Assembly: GCA_035542575.1 (NCBI GenBank)
Contig: DATKLE010000057.1
Span: 6,562 to 70,561, forward strand
Length of the DNA: 64,000 nucleotides
Direction: 5' to 3'
DNA from: JAIQET01 sp035542575
Lineage (GTDB): Bacteria > Acidobacteriota > Terriglobia > Terriglobales > Acidobacteriaceae
Part shown: one piece after another, positions 1-11,488 of the stretch
Layout of the letters: the number at the start of each line of letters is the position of its first letter
How positions within the stretch are numbered: position 1 is the stretch's first letter
Position numbers and translations under genes: made by a program
The notes under the pieces: generated by a model
The model's input: the letters and a program-made list of their open reading frames with translations, nothing else
Databases searched by the model: none
Told to the model about the DNA's origin: nothing

Positions 1-462
1 AAGATCGCCGCGGACGAAGTCGGCCTCGGCTTCCTTCATCGCGGCATCGACTTCTTTGCGCGGCGAAAACGCGGCTTCGGATCCGTCTTCGGGAATCCAT
101 TCCAGAATGGTGAAAAGGATGGAATCCTGGGCGCCGGCGGCCTGTGCCTCCAGAGCTATTTTGCGGGCCCGGAGACGCGCCTCCTTCCTTTGTTCTGGAT
201 CGGTCAGGGTCGCTGCGTAGGAGGCGACGGAATAGGCCCAGCGGACCTTGAGGTTGGAGTCGGCAGGGTATCGCGCCACCAGGTCTTCGAGGAGCGGCAT
301 GGCTTCGACCATCTTGCCGCTCTGATACAAGTCGAGGGCCTCTCGGACCTGCGGATTATTGGCGTCAGCGGTTTGCGCAACGGAAAGGGCCGGCCAAACT
401 TGGAGCGCGCCAAAGGCCAGCACGAAAAAAGACAGCGCCCGACGAAACGACTGACGCGCCAT
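1..462 (-). CDS. Secreted TPR-type protein, C-terminus cut by window edge
   Basis: The reverse strand is open from an ATG at 462 to the window edge, giving 154 residues without a stop. It begins MARQSFRRALSFFVLAFGAL, a typical signal peptide (two arginines, hydrophobic core, likely cleavage after SVAQ near residue 30). The next segment (about residues 36-80) reads like a tetratricopeptide helix pair: VREALDLYQSGKMVEAMPLL followed by an LVARYPADSN turn. An AGGTGG ribosome site lies about 7 nt before the ATG. It is probably an exported TPR scaffold or lipoprotein-assembly-like protein; the function is unknown because the C-terminus is missing. The gene is not co-directionally packed with anything visible except the dGTPase-like gene 122 bp upstream. 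Confidence 0.75.
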   Translation of the reverse strand, partial: MARQSFRRALSFFVLAFGALQVWPALSVAQTADANNPQVREALDLYQSGKMVEAMPLLEDLVARYPADSNLKVRWAYSVASYAATLTDPEQRKEARLRARKIALEAQAAGAQDSILFTILEWIPEDGSEAAFSPRKEVDAAMKEAEADFVRGDL

Positions 463-584
463 GGCAGCACCACCTATTCGCTTCGACTCCATCGGACTGA
501 ACAAGGTTCCGCAGCCTAATACGAAGAACGACATCTGAAAACATTCTTGCAGGTTTATACAGCCAGGGCCTGATCCGCCCTTGT

Positions 585-1700
585 TCAGTTCTTGCGCTGT
601 TTTTCGTATTGCTCTGTGATGTAGCTGTCCGTCATCCCCGCGATGTAGTCGCAGACCACGCGTGGCAGGGGTTCCTTGCGGGCCTTCTCGCGGTAGTTGT
701 AGGGCAACTGGTCAGGCTGCTTCGTCCAAAGCGTGAACAGCTCGCCGATGATACGCTCGGCGTCCTCCTTCTCCGGATCAAGAGCCGCGCTGAAATAGAG
801 TCTGGCGTAAAGGAAGTCCTTGGCCTCTCGCCGCGCCTGCTCGGCTGCGGGGCTGAAGGTGACCAGCCGGTCGCGGCAGGCACGCACGTCCTCCAGGCGC
901 TTGATTCCGGCCTCGGCAATTCTCGCCTGTGTGTTCTGGATCAGGTCTCCCACCAGCAAGTCGAGCATGCGCTTGAGCGCTTCGTTGAACTTCAGCTTTT
1001 CCAAGGCGTCAGGATACGTCTGCTCGGCCTCGTGGTAGAAGCGGCCGAACACGGACACGCCTTGCCGGATGTCGTCGAGCGAGAGGAGATGGGCTTCGTA
1101 CCCGTCGTCAAGGTCGGCGGTGTTGTAGGCAATTTCATCCGCCAGGTCGATGAGCTGGGCTTCCAGCGGCGGGCGCTGATCGAGGAGATACTCGGCCAAC
1201 TCGGGAAACTGCGCAGCGGGGTAATCGCGTGAATGCTTGATGATGCCTTCGCGGACTTCGAAGGTCAGGTTCAGCCCGCGAAAGGCGGCGTAGCGCTGCT
1301 CGAAGTCCTCCACAATGCGCAGCGCGTGCAGGTTGTGGTCGAAGGAAAAGCCATGCTCGTGCATGGCAACATCAAGCGCCTTCTCGCCAGCATGGCCGAA
1401 AGGAGGGTGGCCGATGTCGTGGGCGAGTGCGAGGGCTTCGACCAGATCCACGTTCAGACTCAGTTGTGCGGCGATGGTGCGCGCAATCTGCGACACCTCG
1501 ATGGTGTGCGTCAGGCGATTGCGGAAGTGATCGGAGAAGCGGCGGGTGAAGACCTGGGTCTTGTCCTCCAAGCGGCGGAACGCGCGCGCATGGATGATCC
1601 GGTCGCGGTCCCGCTGGAAATCGTTGCGGTAGGGATGCGGGGGCTCGGGAAAACGGCGTCCGCGGGATGCCTCCACCCGCACCGCGTAGTCGGCGAGCAT
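585..1700 (-). CDS. dgt: Deoxyguanosinetriphosphate triphosphohydrolase-like HD protein
   Basis: The 371-residue product belongs to the dGTPase family of HD-domain phosphohydrolases, which hydrolyse dGTP or other dNTPs to the deoxynucleoside and triphosphate. The N-terminus carries the family signature RDRDRIIHARAFRRLEDKTQ (residues 31-50). The metal site is visible as H65 (RLTH), H94-D95 (ALAHDIGHPPFGHAGE) and a late Asp in DEIAYNTADLDDG (188-200). The length fits the shorter 'type 2' dGTPase-like branch rather than the 500-residue E. coli Dgt, so the true dNTP preference is uncertain. The start at 1700 gives the usual N-terminus. The gene is cytoplasmic and seems to stand alone, with a repeat and terminator region upstream. 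Confidence 0.9.
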   Translation of the reverse strand: MLADYAVRVEASRGRRFPEPPHPYRNDFQRDRDRIIHARAFRRLEDKTQVFTRRFSDHFRNRLTHTIEVSQIARTIAAQLSLNVDLVEALALAHDIGHPPFGHAGEKALDVAMHEHGFSFDHNLHALRIVEDFEQRYAAFRGLNLTFEVREGIIKHSRDYPAAQFPELAEYLLDQRPPLEAQLIDLADEIAYNTADLDDGYEAHLLSLDDIRQGVSVFGRFYHEAEQTYPDALEKLKFNEALKRMLDLLVGDLIQNTQARIAEAGIKRLEDVRACRDRLVTFSPAAEQARREAKDFLYARLYFSAALDPEKEDAERIIGELFTLWTKQPDQLPYNYREKARKEPLPRVVCDYIAGMTDSYITEQYEKQRKN

Positions 1701-1720
1701 GAAGGAAGTCTAGCTTACTC

Positions 1721-1810
1721 AGTTGCGAGTTGCGAGTTGCAAGTTGCGAGTTAAACAAAAATGGCACGGTCGGCGCCGTGCCTTTCACTCGGTACTCGCA
1801 ACTCGGTACT
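1721..1810. repeat. Palindromic word repeat at the 3' end of a TPR gene
   Basis: The left arm is a degenerate tandem of AGTTGCGAGT/AGTTGCAAGT units (1721-1752). The right arm holds ACTCGGTACTCGCAACTCGG (1788-1807). AGTTGCGAGT (1721-1730) is a perfect 10-bp inverted match to ACTCGCAACT (1794-1803). A 7-bp terminator hairpin sits between the arms. The right arm runs into the stop codon of the TPR gene at 1809-1811. Confidence 0.8.
1753..1782 (-). terminator. Intrinsic terminator of the large TPR gene
   Basis: Read on the minus strand, a GC-rich stem GGCACGG/CCGTGCC (plus-strand 1763-1769 and 1776-1782) with a 6-nt loop is followed by ATTTTTGTTT. The hairpin lies 27 nt beyond the stop of the TPR gene, as expected for Rho-independent termination. 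Confidence 0.7.
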
Positions 1811-3881
1811 ATTTCTGCTCGGAGTCTTCCTTCGCCAGCTTGACCTTGGCGGACTCGAGCTTCTTCTGGCACTGGGCGAATTCTGCGGAGTCCACCTCGG
1901 CCGCGACCGTCTTGTTCCACTCCGCGACGGCGCGCTCCCAGTGGGCGGCAGCCAGCTTCAGGCGCCCGGTCTTCTGGTACAGATCGCCCAGGTGGTTCTG
2001 CACCGTGGGATCGGTCCCAATGCGCTGCGAGGCCCTGAGCAGGTTCTCTTCCGCCAGGTCGTACTTGCCCAGCTTGAAGTAGGCCCATCCCAGCGAGTCT
2101 AGATAAGCACCATTAGCGGGATCCAGATCAACCGCTTTCTTGATGAAGGTGAGGGCTTCGTCCAGCTTGACGCCGCGGTCGGCCAGCATGTACCCGAGAT
2201 AATTGAGCGCGGTCGCATTCTGGGGATCGGCAACCAGAACTTTGCGGAACATCTCTTCCGCAGGCTCGTATTTCTTCTGGCGCTCGAAGGTCGAGCCCCG
2301 CAGGAAGTCCACATATTCCTTGTCGTCCGGCTTGGTGGAGAGCTGCTCGGCCTTGTCCAGGGCCGCTTCCGCTTCCGGCCAGCGCTTCAGGCGGCTGTAC
2401 ATCTGCGCCAGGGTGATGTACACCTCGCGATCGTCCGGGGTGCCCTTCAACAGCGCCTTGACCTGTTCCAGGCCGGCGTCGGGTTGGCCCATGTCGGCCA
2501 GTTGCGCCGCATAGACCATCTTCAGGCCGCGGTCCTTGGGAAACTTCTGGGTCGCTTCATGGGCGATATCCGTGGCCTGCTGCCAGTGTTTGTCATCGCG
2601 ATAGGTCTCGATCAACTGCTGGTAGCCGCGCACGGCGTTGTCATCGCCCAGGGTCAGCATCTTGCGGAACGTGTCCAGCGCTGCCTGGTTATTGTTGTTG
2701 TCGCGGTAGATGGTGCCCAAACGCTCAAGAAAAACGGCGCGGTTGTTACGTTCGCCCTGACTGTAGCTGTCCTCGGGCTTCTCAGTCTTCTTCAACAGGT
2801 CCAGCAGGACCTGGGTGGCTTCGTCATAACGGCCTTGCGCCTGGTATACAGCGGCGATGTTGTACGGCACCTCGATCGAGTCCTGCACCATGGACTCGGC
2901 CTTCTTCAGGTTGTCCAGAGCCAGATCGAACTTGCCATCCTTGCGATAAATCTCGGCCATGCGTAGATAAGTCTGCGCATCCTCAGGATTGGCGTCAGCG
3001 ATGATCTTGTACTGCTCCAGGGCGGCTGCGTTCTGGCCGTCATTCATCAGGTTCTGGGCCAGCCCGCGGATGGCGTCAAGGTTGTCGCGATCCAGCTCAA
3101 TCGCGCGCCGGTAGGCATCAATGGCTTGCTTGTACTCTTTCTGCTGCTCGTAGGTATACCCGAGCGCCGAATACAGCTTGGCGGAACGCCCAGCATCCGG
3201 GATCGAACTCAGGACCCGGACCGCCTGGGAGCTGTCGCCTTCCTCGTTGTAGAGGTAAGCCAGGGTGGTCACCGCCTCTTCCGAATCCGGCTCCAGCTTG
3301 ACAGCGGTCTTGAATTCGCTCTCTGCCTTCTGCAAGTCGTTGTTGGCGCGATACAGCCGGCCCAGCAGCAAGTGGTTGTCCACGCTGTCGGGCTCGATCT
3401 TCACAATTTGCTCGTACTGCTCGATTGCCAGCTTCAGAACGTTCTGCGAGCCGCTGCTATTTTCCTGGACGTCGGGGCCCAGAGAACGCAGGTAGATACG
3501 CCCCAGCAGTTTGTGCGCCTCCAGGTTGTTAGGATCGCGTTTCAGGATGTCCTGGGCTTCGAGCACCGCGTCACGAATGCGTCCCGTCTTGGCATACAGT
3601 TCGGCCAGTCCGGCAGTCAGGTACTCGGAGCTGGGGTCCGCGTCAATGGCCTGGCGGTACTCGTCGATTGCCTTGCTGGCCAGGTCGCTGCGCCCGTAGA
3701 CTGCCACCTGCTCCTCGTACATGTGGGCCAAAGCATAGTGATAGTAAGCGGCAGCGCGATCCACCTTGCGCGGCGAGGTCTGAGTGGTTGATTTTGACTC
3801 TGGCTTGGAAGCCGGGGTCTGCTCAGCAAGGGCCGCGAGCGCCAGCAGCAGCACAAATGTCAGGTGATAAAGAATCTTCAT
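1809..3881 (-). CDS. Exported multi-TPR repeat protein
   Basis: The product is 690 residues when started at the ATG at 3881, where it has an AAAGG ribosome site and a clear signal peptide (MKILYHLTFVLLLALAALAE). A longer frame back to 3971 adds 30 residues with no signal-like character and is not preferred. After a Ser/Lys-rich linker the whole protein consists of about fifteen 34-residue TPR units, recognisable by repeated motifs such as ALGYTYEQQKEYKQAIDAYR and HLGDLYQKTGRLKLAAAHWE. Such proteins act as periplasmic or outer-membrane-associated scaffolds. No catalytic domain is present and no specific partner can be named. A terminator and palindromic repeat lie at the 3' end. Confidence 0.88.
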   Translation of the reverse strand: MKILYHLTFVLLLALAALAEQTPASKPESKSTTQTSPRKVDRAAAYYHYALAHMYEEQVAVYGRSDLASKAIDEYRQAIDADPSSEYLTAGLAELYAKTGRIRDAVLEAQDILKRDPNNLEAHKLLGRIYLRSLGPDVQENSSGSQNVLKLAIEQYEQIVKIEPDSVDNHLLLGRLYRANNDLQKAESEFKTAVKLEPDSEEAVTTLAYLYNEEGDSSQAVRVLSSIPDAGRSAKLYSALGYTYEQQKEYKQAIDAYRRAIELDRDNLDAIRGLAQNLMNDGQNAAALEQYKIIADANPEDAQTYLRMAEIYRKDGKFDLALDNLKKAESMVQDSIEVPYNIAAVYQAQGRYDEATQVLLDLLKKTEKPEDSYSQGERNNRAVFLERLGTIYRDNNNNQAALDTFRKMLTLGDDNAVRGYQQLIETYRDDKHWQQATDIAHEATQKFPKDRGLKMVYAAQLADMGQPDAGLEQVKALLKGTPDDREVYITLAQMYSRLKRWPEAEAALDKAEQLSTKPDDKEYVDFLRGSTFERQKKYEPAEEMFRKVLVADPQNATALNYLGYMLADRGVKLDEALTFIKKAVDLDPANGAYLDSLGWAYFKLGKYDLAEENLLRASQRIGTDPTVQNHLGDLYQKTGRLKLAAAHWERAVAEWNKTVAAEVDSAEFAQCQKKLESAKVKLAKEDSEQK

Positions 3882-4035
3882 TGAGGACCTTTGGGTTCCC
3901 AAAACCATAGCGATTTGGATGCCGAACCGCTGCGGGTGGGTGCTCCGAATATTGTAAACCTGGACGCGCAAAGGAGGTGAAAAAGCGCGTCAGCGGAACC
4001 GTACAAGCAATAACCGGAGGTACAGGGACCAGCGG

Positions 4036-4115
4036 AATTGCCGATTTACAATTTTCAATTGCCAATTTGTTGGCCGGCAACAATCGGCAATTGGCAATCG
4101 GCATTCGCAAATCGG
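4036..4115. repeat. AT-rich palindromic word repeat at the purH 3' end
   Basis: This segment is built of CAATTGCC/ATCGGCAATT words. AATTGCCGATT (4036-4046) has a perfect inverted copy AATCGGCAATT (4082-4092), and AATTGCCAATT is mirrored by AATTGGCAATC (4089-4099). The centre is TTGGCCGGCAA. The right end directly touches the purH stop codon (4116-4118). Its base composition is clearly more AT-rich than the surroundings. Confidence 0.8.
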
Positions 4116-5672
<1,557 letters not shown>

Positions 5673-5789
5673 AGCCGGCCTCGGGAAGGAAGGATGAATT
5701 CCGGGACTTAAAATTTTACCAGCAGATGGCCTGTGGAAGGGTGACGTGGATCACACAGCCGACAAGGGGCTGGGGCCGATGACCGACGA

Positions 5790-6419
5790 CTAGGTTCTGG
5801 CTTTGGCTTTCAGCTTGACGTGTCCGTCCTGCACTTCGACTGAATATTCGACGCTTTCGCAGTGGTACTGCTTGCGGAGCTGAGCGGTTTTTTTTTGTAC
5901 GAATGACGCGAAGCTGTCGAGATTGCCCGAGACAGCCTCCCCAGTTTTCTTTTTGGCGTCGGTGAGCACCTTGTAGAGCTTCTCCACCTGCTCGTGTTGG
6001 GCGCGCGGGTCGGAGCATTGCACCGTGAAGGGCCGGTCCTCATTTGTAGGAGCGGTGGCGGCAGCAGCCCCGGCATGCCCGACTCCATAGGCCTTGTGTT
6101 CCGGCGCGTGCTCCTCGGGGCGCAGCCCCTGGATGGAGAGCAGCGCATCTTGTGGACGACGGTAGCCTTCCTCGCGAATGCGGCTCTTCTTGCGCCACAG
6201 GTCACTGTAAATGGCGTAGCGCTGGGCCATTTCGTTGTAGCGGAAGCGCTGGGAGAAGCTCATCCGGCTGCCATCGCTGAACTTGCGCAGCAGGCTCAAT
6301 ACCTTCCACTCGACGTCTGTGGGCGGCTTTTTGGTCGGGTTGCTGAAGTAGACCTCGTACTCGATCTTGAGCCGGCGCAGTTGCGATTCCAGCAGAGTCA
6401 ATTCTTCGTCGATGGTCAC
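5790..6419 (-). CDS. Conserved hypothetical protein, coiled N-terminus (MXAN_5187-like)
   Basis: The 209-residue product is charged, with no signal peptide or membrane segment. The N-terminal 90 residues are predicted helical (TIDEELTLLESQLRRLKIEY, then an FSDGSRMSFSQRFRYNEMAQ segment). A poor linker rich in Ala and Thr follows (about 115-130). The C-terminal 75 residues (PRAQHEQVEKLYKVLTDAKK onwards) are helix-strand-like. The layout resembles the 'MXAN_5187 C-terminal domain' proteins of Myxococcota and Acidobacteriota. That assignment is from memory and moderate at best, and the function is unknown. The gene lies between purH and a small secreted protein on the same strand but is separated from both by more than 100 bp. 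Confidence 0.75.
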   Translation of the reverse strand: MTIDEELTLLESQLRRLKIEYEVYFSNPTKKPPTDVEWKVLSLLRKFSDGSRMSFSQRFRYNEMAQRYAIYSDLWRKKSRIREEGYRRPQDALLSIQGLRPEEHAPEHKAYGVGHAGAAAATAPTNEDRPFTVQCSDPRAQHEQVEKLYKVLTDAKKKTGEAVSGNLDSFASFVQKKTAQLRKQYHCESVEYSVEVQDGHVKLKAKART

Positions 6420-6513
6420 AGAGCCTTCTCCAGCCCACAGTGTAGGAGGTCTGCGGGGGAGACACGAGGTTCCCGTAGGTCACGAGAGGGATGGAACGAA
6501 AGTACCTAGCAAC

Positions 6514-6545
6514 GGCAATTAGCCATTAGGAATTAGCCCAATGCC
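6514..6545. repeat. Short GGCAATTAGCC-type word repeat
   Basis: The segment GGCAATTAGCCATTAGGAAT continuing to CCCAATGCC contains a repeated AATTAGCC word and a partial dyad (GGCAATT...CAATGCC). It resembles the larger repeat near 4.05 kb in style and AT bias. It lies just beyond the 3' end of the gene at 6566-6898. This is a weak call on its own. Confidence 0.4.
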
Positions 6546-6565
6546 GCCTTGTTCTCATGAGGTCT

Positions 6566-6898
6566 TCATTCGCGTTTGGCGGCCTTGTAGCCGGCCTTCT
6601 TGGCTTCGTCCTCGGTCATAAACTTGCCGTTCTTGGTCTTGCCATACCAGCGTCCGCGCTTGTGGTAAATGCCGGTGCTCAGGTTGACCCAGACTTTGTG
6701 GCTGGCCTTGGCGGCGGCGATTTCCTGGGCGGAGGGGGCGGCGGATTCGGACTTCGCACTCTTGGATTTGTTGTCGGTGGAGGTTGCCTGGGTAGCCGGG
6801 GCGGTTGGCGTTGTGGCACCCGCGACGGCAGCCAAGAGCGTATGCAACAGGCACAAAATCGCGGCCCAGGTAATCAGCTTCTCACGGGTTGTACTCAC
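6566..6898 (-). CDS. Small secreted protein with GIYHK-GRWYGKTK motif
   Basis: The 110-residue product starts with a signal peptide (MSTTREKLITWAAILCLLHT..., cleavage near AVAGA, residue 28). A low-complexity Ser/Thr/Ala/Lys stretch follows. The conserved C-terminal module reads VWVNLSTGIYHKRGRWYGKT (about 69-88) followed by GKFMTEDEAKKAGYKAA. This module is common as a tail or stand-alone secreted domain in Acidobacteriota and Proteobacteria and resembles nuclease-associated tails; its role is not established. The gene has its own start with no close upstream gene and ends before a short word repeat. Confidence 0.75.
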   Translation of the reverse strand: MSTTREKLITWAAILCLLHTLLAAVAGATTPTAPATQATSTDNKSKSAKSESAAPSAQEIAAAKASHKVWVNLSTGIYHKRGRWYGKTKNGKFMTEDEAKKAGYKAAKRE

Positions 6899-6966
6899 GG
6901 CGCTCTCCTCGCGCGGGCATTGGGTCTGGCCGGCGCATTTGGGGGTAAGACGCCGGCGCGCTACAG

Positions 6967-8232
<1,266 letters not shown>

Positions 8233-8424
8233 GATGTGCTCCGATGATGGCGCCTGGATGGTCAGATGCCGCCTGCTCCGGACAGGCCGACGCCCGGAGT
8301 GCGGACAAGTTCAGCAGTATAAGCAGGTGGCGGCAGGTAGGCAAGCACTCGGCGGGTGGCCGGGATTTGCAATCTCAACAACGACGGGCAGTTACCGGAC
8401 CGGTGCTGGACCGCCCTTTTCCTC

Positions 8425-8452
8425 TTGACAATCTAGAGAAGCAGGGTACACT
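8425..8452 (+). promoter_or_regulatory. Sigma70-like promoter of padR
   Basis: A perfect -35 box TTGACA (8425-8430), a 16-bp spacer and a -10-like TACACT (8447-8452) precede the PadR start at 8481. The leader would be about 20 nt. Confidence 0.75.
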
Positions 8453-8471
8453 TCCACTTGTTTATCTAGAG
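8431..8471. promoter_or_regulatory. Candidate PadR operator: two ATCTAGAG sites
   Basis: ATCTAGAG occurs at 8431-8438, immediately after the -35 box, and again at 8464-8471, running into the ribosome site. Each contains the palindrome TCTAGA. The 33-bp spacing equals about three helical turns, so both sites would lie on one DNA face. The placement fits autorepression by the PadR protein encoded next. The binding itself is inferred. Confidence 0.55.
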
Positions 8472-8480
8472 GAGAGGACG

Positions 8481-8825
8481 ATGGGGGAGAAACCCAGCGG
8501 CCTGGTGCAGGGCACGCTCGACATGCTCATCTTGAAGACCCTGGCGCTGGAGCCCATGCATGGCTACGGCATCGGCCTGCGCCTGGAGCAGATCAGCGGG
8601 GGCGTCTTCCAGGTGAATGCAGGATCGCTGTTCCCGGCGTTTCGCCGCCTGGAACGCGCCGGCTGGATCAAACCTGAGTGGCGCGCCACGGAGAACAACC
8701 GCCGGGCGAAGTATTACGTGCTCACGGAACACGGCCGCAAGAAACTCAAGAGCGAAACCCGAGAGTGGGAGACGCAGACCGCCGCCATCGCCAGAATTCT
8801 GGCGGCGTCCCCGGGAGAATTGTGA
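8481..8825 (+). CDS. PadR-family transcriptional regulator
   Basis: The 114-residue protein is a short (subfamily 2) PadR winged-helix repressor. The start at 8481 has a GGAGAGG ribosome site and yields the canonical N-terminus; the longer open frame from 8244 crosses the promoter and is rejected. Family landmarks are LVQGTLDMLILKTLALEPMH (8-27), HGYGIGLRLEQ, the recognition segment GSLFPAFRRLERAGWI, and the wing YYVLTEHGRKKL. Its stop codon overlaps the start of the permease gene by one base (TGATG), so the two are translationally coupled. In Acidobacteriota such PadR genes usually sit directly before orphan MacB-like permeases, which they presumably control. The inducer is unknown. Confidence 0.93.
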   Translation: MGEKPSGLVQGTLDMLILKTLALEPMHGYGIGLRLEQISGGVFQVNAGSLFPAFRRLERAGWIKPEWRATENNRRAKYYVLTEHGRKKLKSETREWETQTAAIARILAASPGEL

Positions 8826-11479
8826 TGCCTGGACTTTGGCGCTTCCTGGGCGGCTTGCGCGCCCTGTTCCGGAAAGCGCAAGTGGAGCATGAACTCAACG
8901 AAGAACTGCTCGACTACCTGGACCAGGCGGTCGAACAGAAAATGCAAGCGGGTATGACCCGTGAGCAGGCGCTGCGCGCCGCGCGCCTGGAAATGGGCAA
9001 TCCCGAGGTTGTCAAGGAGCAGGTCCGCGACCAGGGCTGGGAATCCATAGCGGAATCTGTGTGGCGCGATGTGCGCTACGGCGTCCGCATGCTGGGCCGC
9101 AATCCCGGATTCACGCTAGTCGTGGTGCTGACTCTGACCTTGGGCATCGGAGCAAATTCTGCCATCTTCAGCGCGGTCAATGCCGTTCTGCTGAAACGAT
9201 ATCCTTTTCCGCAGGCGGACCGCGTGCTGTTCCTCCGCCAGGTGACCGCCACCAATCCTGGCCTGCTGATTTCCATTCCGAACTTCGAAGACTACCGCCG
9301 CCAGCAGAACAGTTTTCGGCAGTTGACGCTGTGGCGGTCAGCCAGCGTGAACTTGACCGGCGGCGATCATCCCGAGCGCGTAGTGGGGTCGTTTGTCTCC
9401 GACAATTTCTTCGACGTACTCCGAGTGAAGGCTGCGCAGGGCAGGACGTTCCTTCCCGGAGAGGACAAACGCAGTGCCGAACCCGTCGTGGTGGTCAGTC
9501 ACCAGGCATGGACCATGCGATTCGGCGGCGACCCGAACCTGCTCGGCCGGCGCCTGATGCTGAACAACGAGTCTTACACCGTAGTGGGAATTCTGCCTCC
9601 GGAGTTTCGCGCCTCCTGGCTTTCGTCGAGCGATGTCTATCTGCCCGCCGAACATTCTCCGGCCTACCACCTGGACCGCAACGATCCCGCCATGTTCGTG
9701 GTCGGACGATTGAAGGATGGGATTACACACCAGCAGGCGCTCGCCGACATTGCCACCATCGAACTTCGGCTCGCCCACGATTACCCCGATGCCATGAGCG
9801 GAATGCACGTTGAACTCACCAGCGTTCCGGAGATGGAGGCGTCGGAATCTTCCGCCAAGCCGCTGCTGATGCTGCTGGCGGCGGTCCTCATTCTGCTGCT
9901 GATCGCCTGCCTGAACGTGGCTACTCTGCTGCTGGCCCGAGGCTCGGCACGCCGGCAGGAACTCGCCGTCCGCAGCGCGCTGGGAGCCAGCCGCGCCTGC
10001 CTGGTGCGCCAGTTGCTGACGGAATCGCTGCTGGTGTCGGTGATCGGCGCGGCGCTCGGGCTGCTTCTGGCCTTCTGGCTGGTGTGGTCCTTTGCCGATC
10101 TCACTCCCTTTGATGTCCCCGCCCAGGCGGCGCTCGATTGGCGGGTGCTGCTGTTCACCCTGTCCGTGGCTGTGTTCACCGGAGTGGTGGCGGGCATTCT
10201 GCCGGCCTTGCGCTTGTCGCGGATGAACCCTGCCACCGCGCTGACCACCGGCACGCGCACCGCGGGCCATGCCGGACATCGCCTGCACTCCGGGTTTGTG
10301 GTCGCGCAGATGGCGCTGGCCATTATCCTCCTGGTCGGCGCCACGCTGCTGGTGAAAAGCTTCCGCGCGCTCCTGGCCATCCATCCCGGCTTCTCCGGCG
10401 AGCAGGTGCTCACCATGGAATACCGCCTGCCGCGCAACAAGTATCCCAGCGGCGTTGAGCAATGGAACTTCCATCGCGCGATGGTGGAGCACGTGGCGCA
10501 GGTGCCGGGCGTGGTCTCCGCCGCCGTGGTGCAGGCCCTGCCCTTGAGCGGGAACTGGGGAGAGATGCCGTTCACCCTGCCCGACCGGCCCCAAGCGCGT
10601 CCCGGCGAGAAGCCGACTGCACTGGTCACCCTGATTACACCTGACTATTTTTCGACTATCGGAAGCCCGTTACTGCGCGGACGCGACTTCACCGAACATG
10701 ATGGCCCCGAGGCTCCGCGCGTGGTCATCGTCACTCGCAGCTTCGCCCAGAAATTCTGGCCCGGCCAGGATCCCATCGGCCGGGAGATTCAATTCCAGGA
10801 CAGCGATGTAGTAAGCAACGAGGGCGCGAACCAGATACGCCGCGCGACCATTGTGGGCGTGGCCGCCGACGTCAAGCAAGTCCACCTGCGCGACCCCGAC
10901 CGTCCCCTGATCTACTTCCCCTATTCGCAGACGCCGGCCATCTTCGGCACGCTGGTCGTCCGCGCGGCAGCTGACCCCACGGGCTTGACCGACGCTATCC
11001 GCCGCGCGGTCTGGAGCGTGGACAAAGACCAGCCAGTATGGAGAATTCGCACCGTGGCCATGGTGCTTGATGAGCAGGTCGCTCCTGACCGTCTGATGAT
11101 GTGGCTGGTGTCATCATTCGGGCTGCTCGCGCTCGCGCTGAGCGTGCTTGGAGCCTATGGTCTGTTGAGCAACTCAGTGAACCAGCGCAAACAGGAGATC
11201 GGCGTGCGCATGGCGCTGGGCGCGACCCCAGGATCGGTGCTGCAGTGGGTACTGAAGCAGGCGGTGCGGTTGACTTTCGTGGGCGGCTTGCTTGGGATCG
11301 CTGGAGGCCTGGTGGCCGCGCGTTTCATGGCGGGCTTGCTCTATGGAGTGGCGCCGGCCGACGTGACCGCTTTTGTCCTGGGCTGGGCGTTGATGACGCT
11401 GGCCGCATTGCTGGCCAGCTATCTCCCCGCGCGGCGAGCCAGCCGGGTGGATCCCATGGTGACCCTCCGGTACGAGTGA
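8825..11479 (+). CDS. MacB-like orphan ABC permease (ADOP family)
   Basis: The 884-residue protein belongs to the acidobacterial duplicated orphan permeases: MacB/FtsX-type permease halves in one chain without an ATPase. A cytoplasmic prefix (about 1-80, containing ELNEELLDYLDQAVEQKMQA) precedes TM1 (FTLVVVLTLTLGIGANSAIF). A large periplasmic MacB_PCD domain and three helices follow around residues 360-470, then a second permease half with a second periplasmic domain and a final helix triad (WLVSSFGLLALALSVLGAYG onward). It ends in the typical ARRASRVDPMVTLRYE. The TGATG junction couples it to padR. No ABC ATPase gene is adjacent, which is normal for the family; the substrate is unknown (efflux or lipoprotein/peptide handling is inferred from MacB). 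Confidence 0.93.
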   Translation: MPGLWRFLGGLRALFRKAQVEHELNEELLDYLDQAVEQKMQAGMTREQALRAARLEMGNPEVVKEQVRDQGWESIAESVWRDVRYGVRMLGRNPGFTLVVVLTLTLGIGANSAIFSAVNAVLLKRYPFPQADRVLFLRQVTATNPGLLISIPNFEDYRRQQNSFRQLTLWRSASVNLTGGDHPERVVGSFVSDNFFDVLRVKAAQGRTFLPGEDKRSAEPVVVVSHQAWTMRFGGDPNLLGRRLMLNNESYTVVGILPPEFRASWLSSSDVYLPAEHSPAYHLDRNDPAMFVVGRLKDGITHQQALADIATIELRLAHDYPDAMSGMHVELTSVPEMEASESSAKPLLMLLAAVLILLLIACLNVATLLLARGSARRQELAVRSALGASRACLVRQLLTESLLVSVIGAALGLLLAFWLVWSFADLTPFDVPAQAALDWRVLLFTLSVAVFTGVVAGILPALRLSRMNPATALTTGTRTAGHAGHRLHSGFVVAQMALAIILLVGATLLVKSFRALLAIHPGFSGEQVLTMEYRLPRNKYPSGVEQWNFHRAMVEHVAQVPGVVSAAVVQALPLSGNWGEMPFTLPDRPQARPGEKPTALVTLITPDYFSTIGSPLLRGRDFTEHDGPEAPRVVIVTRSFAQKFWPGQDPIGREIQFQDSDVVSNEGANQIRRATIVGVAADVKQVHLRDPDRPLIYFPYSQTPAIFGTLVVRAAADPTGLTDAIRRAVWSVDKDQPVWRIRTVAMVLDEQVAPDRLMMWLVSSFGLLALALSVLGAYGLLSNSVNQRKQEIGVRMALGATPGSVLQWVLKQAVRLTFVGGLLGIAGGLVAARFMAGLLYGVAPADVTAFVLGWALMTLAALLASYLPARRASRVDPMVTLRYE

Positions 11480-11488
11480 GAGGCCGGG

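Noticed and set aside
8244..8480. Upstream extension of the padR frame
   Set aside because: It would translate through the promoter, and the ATG at 8481 has a ribosome site and the standard family N-terminus.
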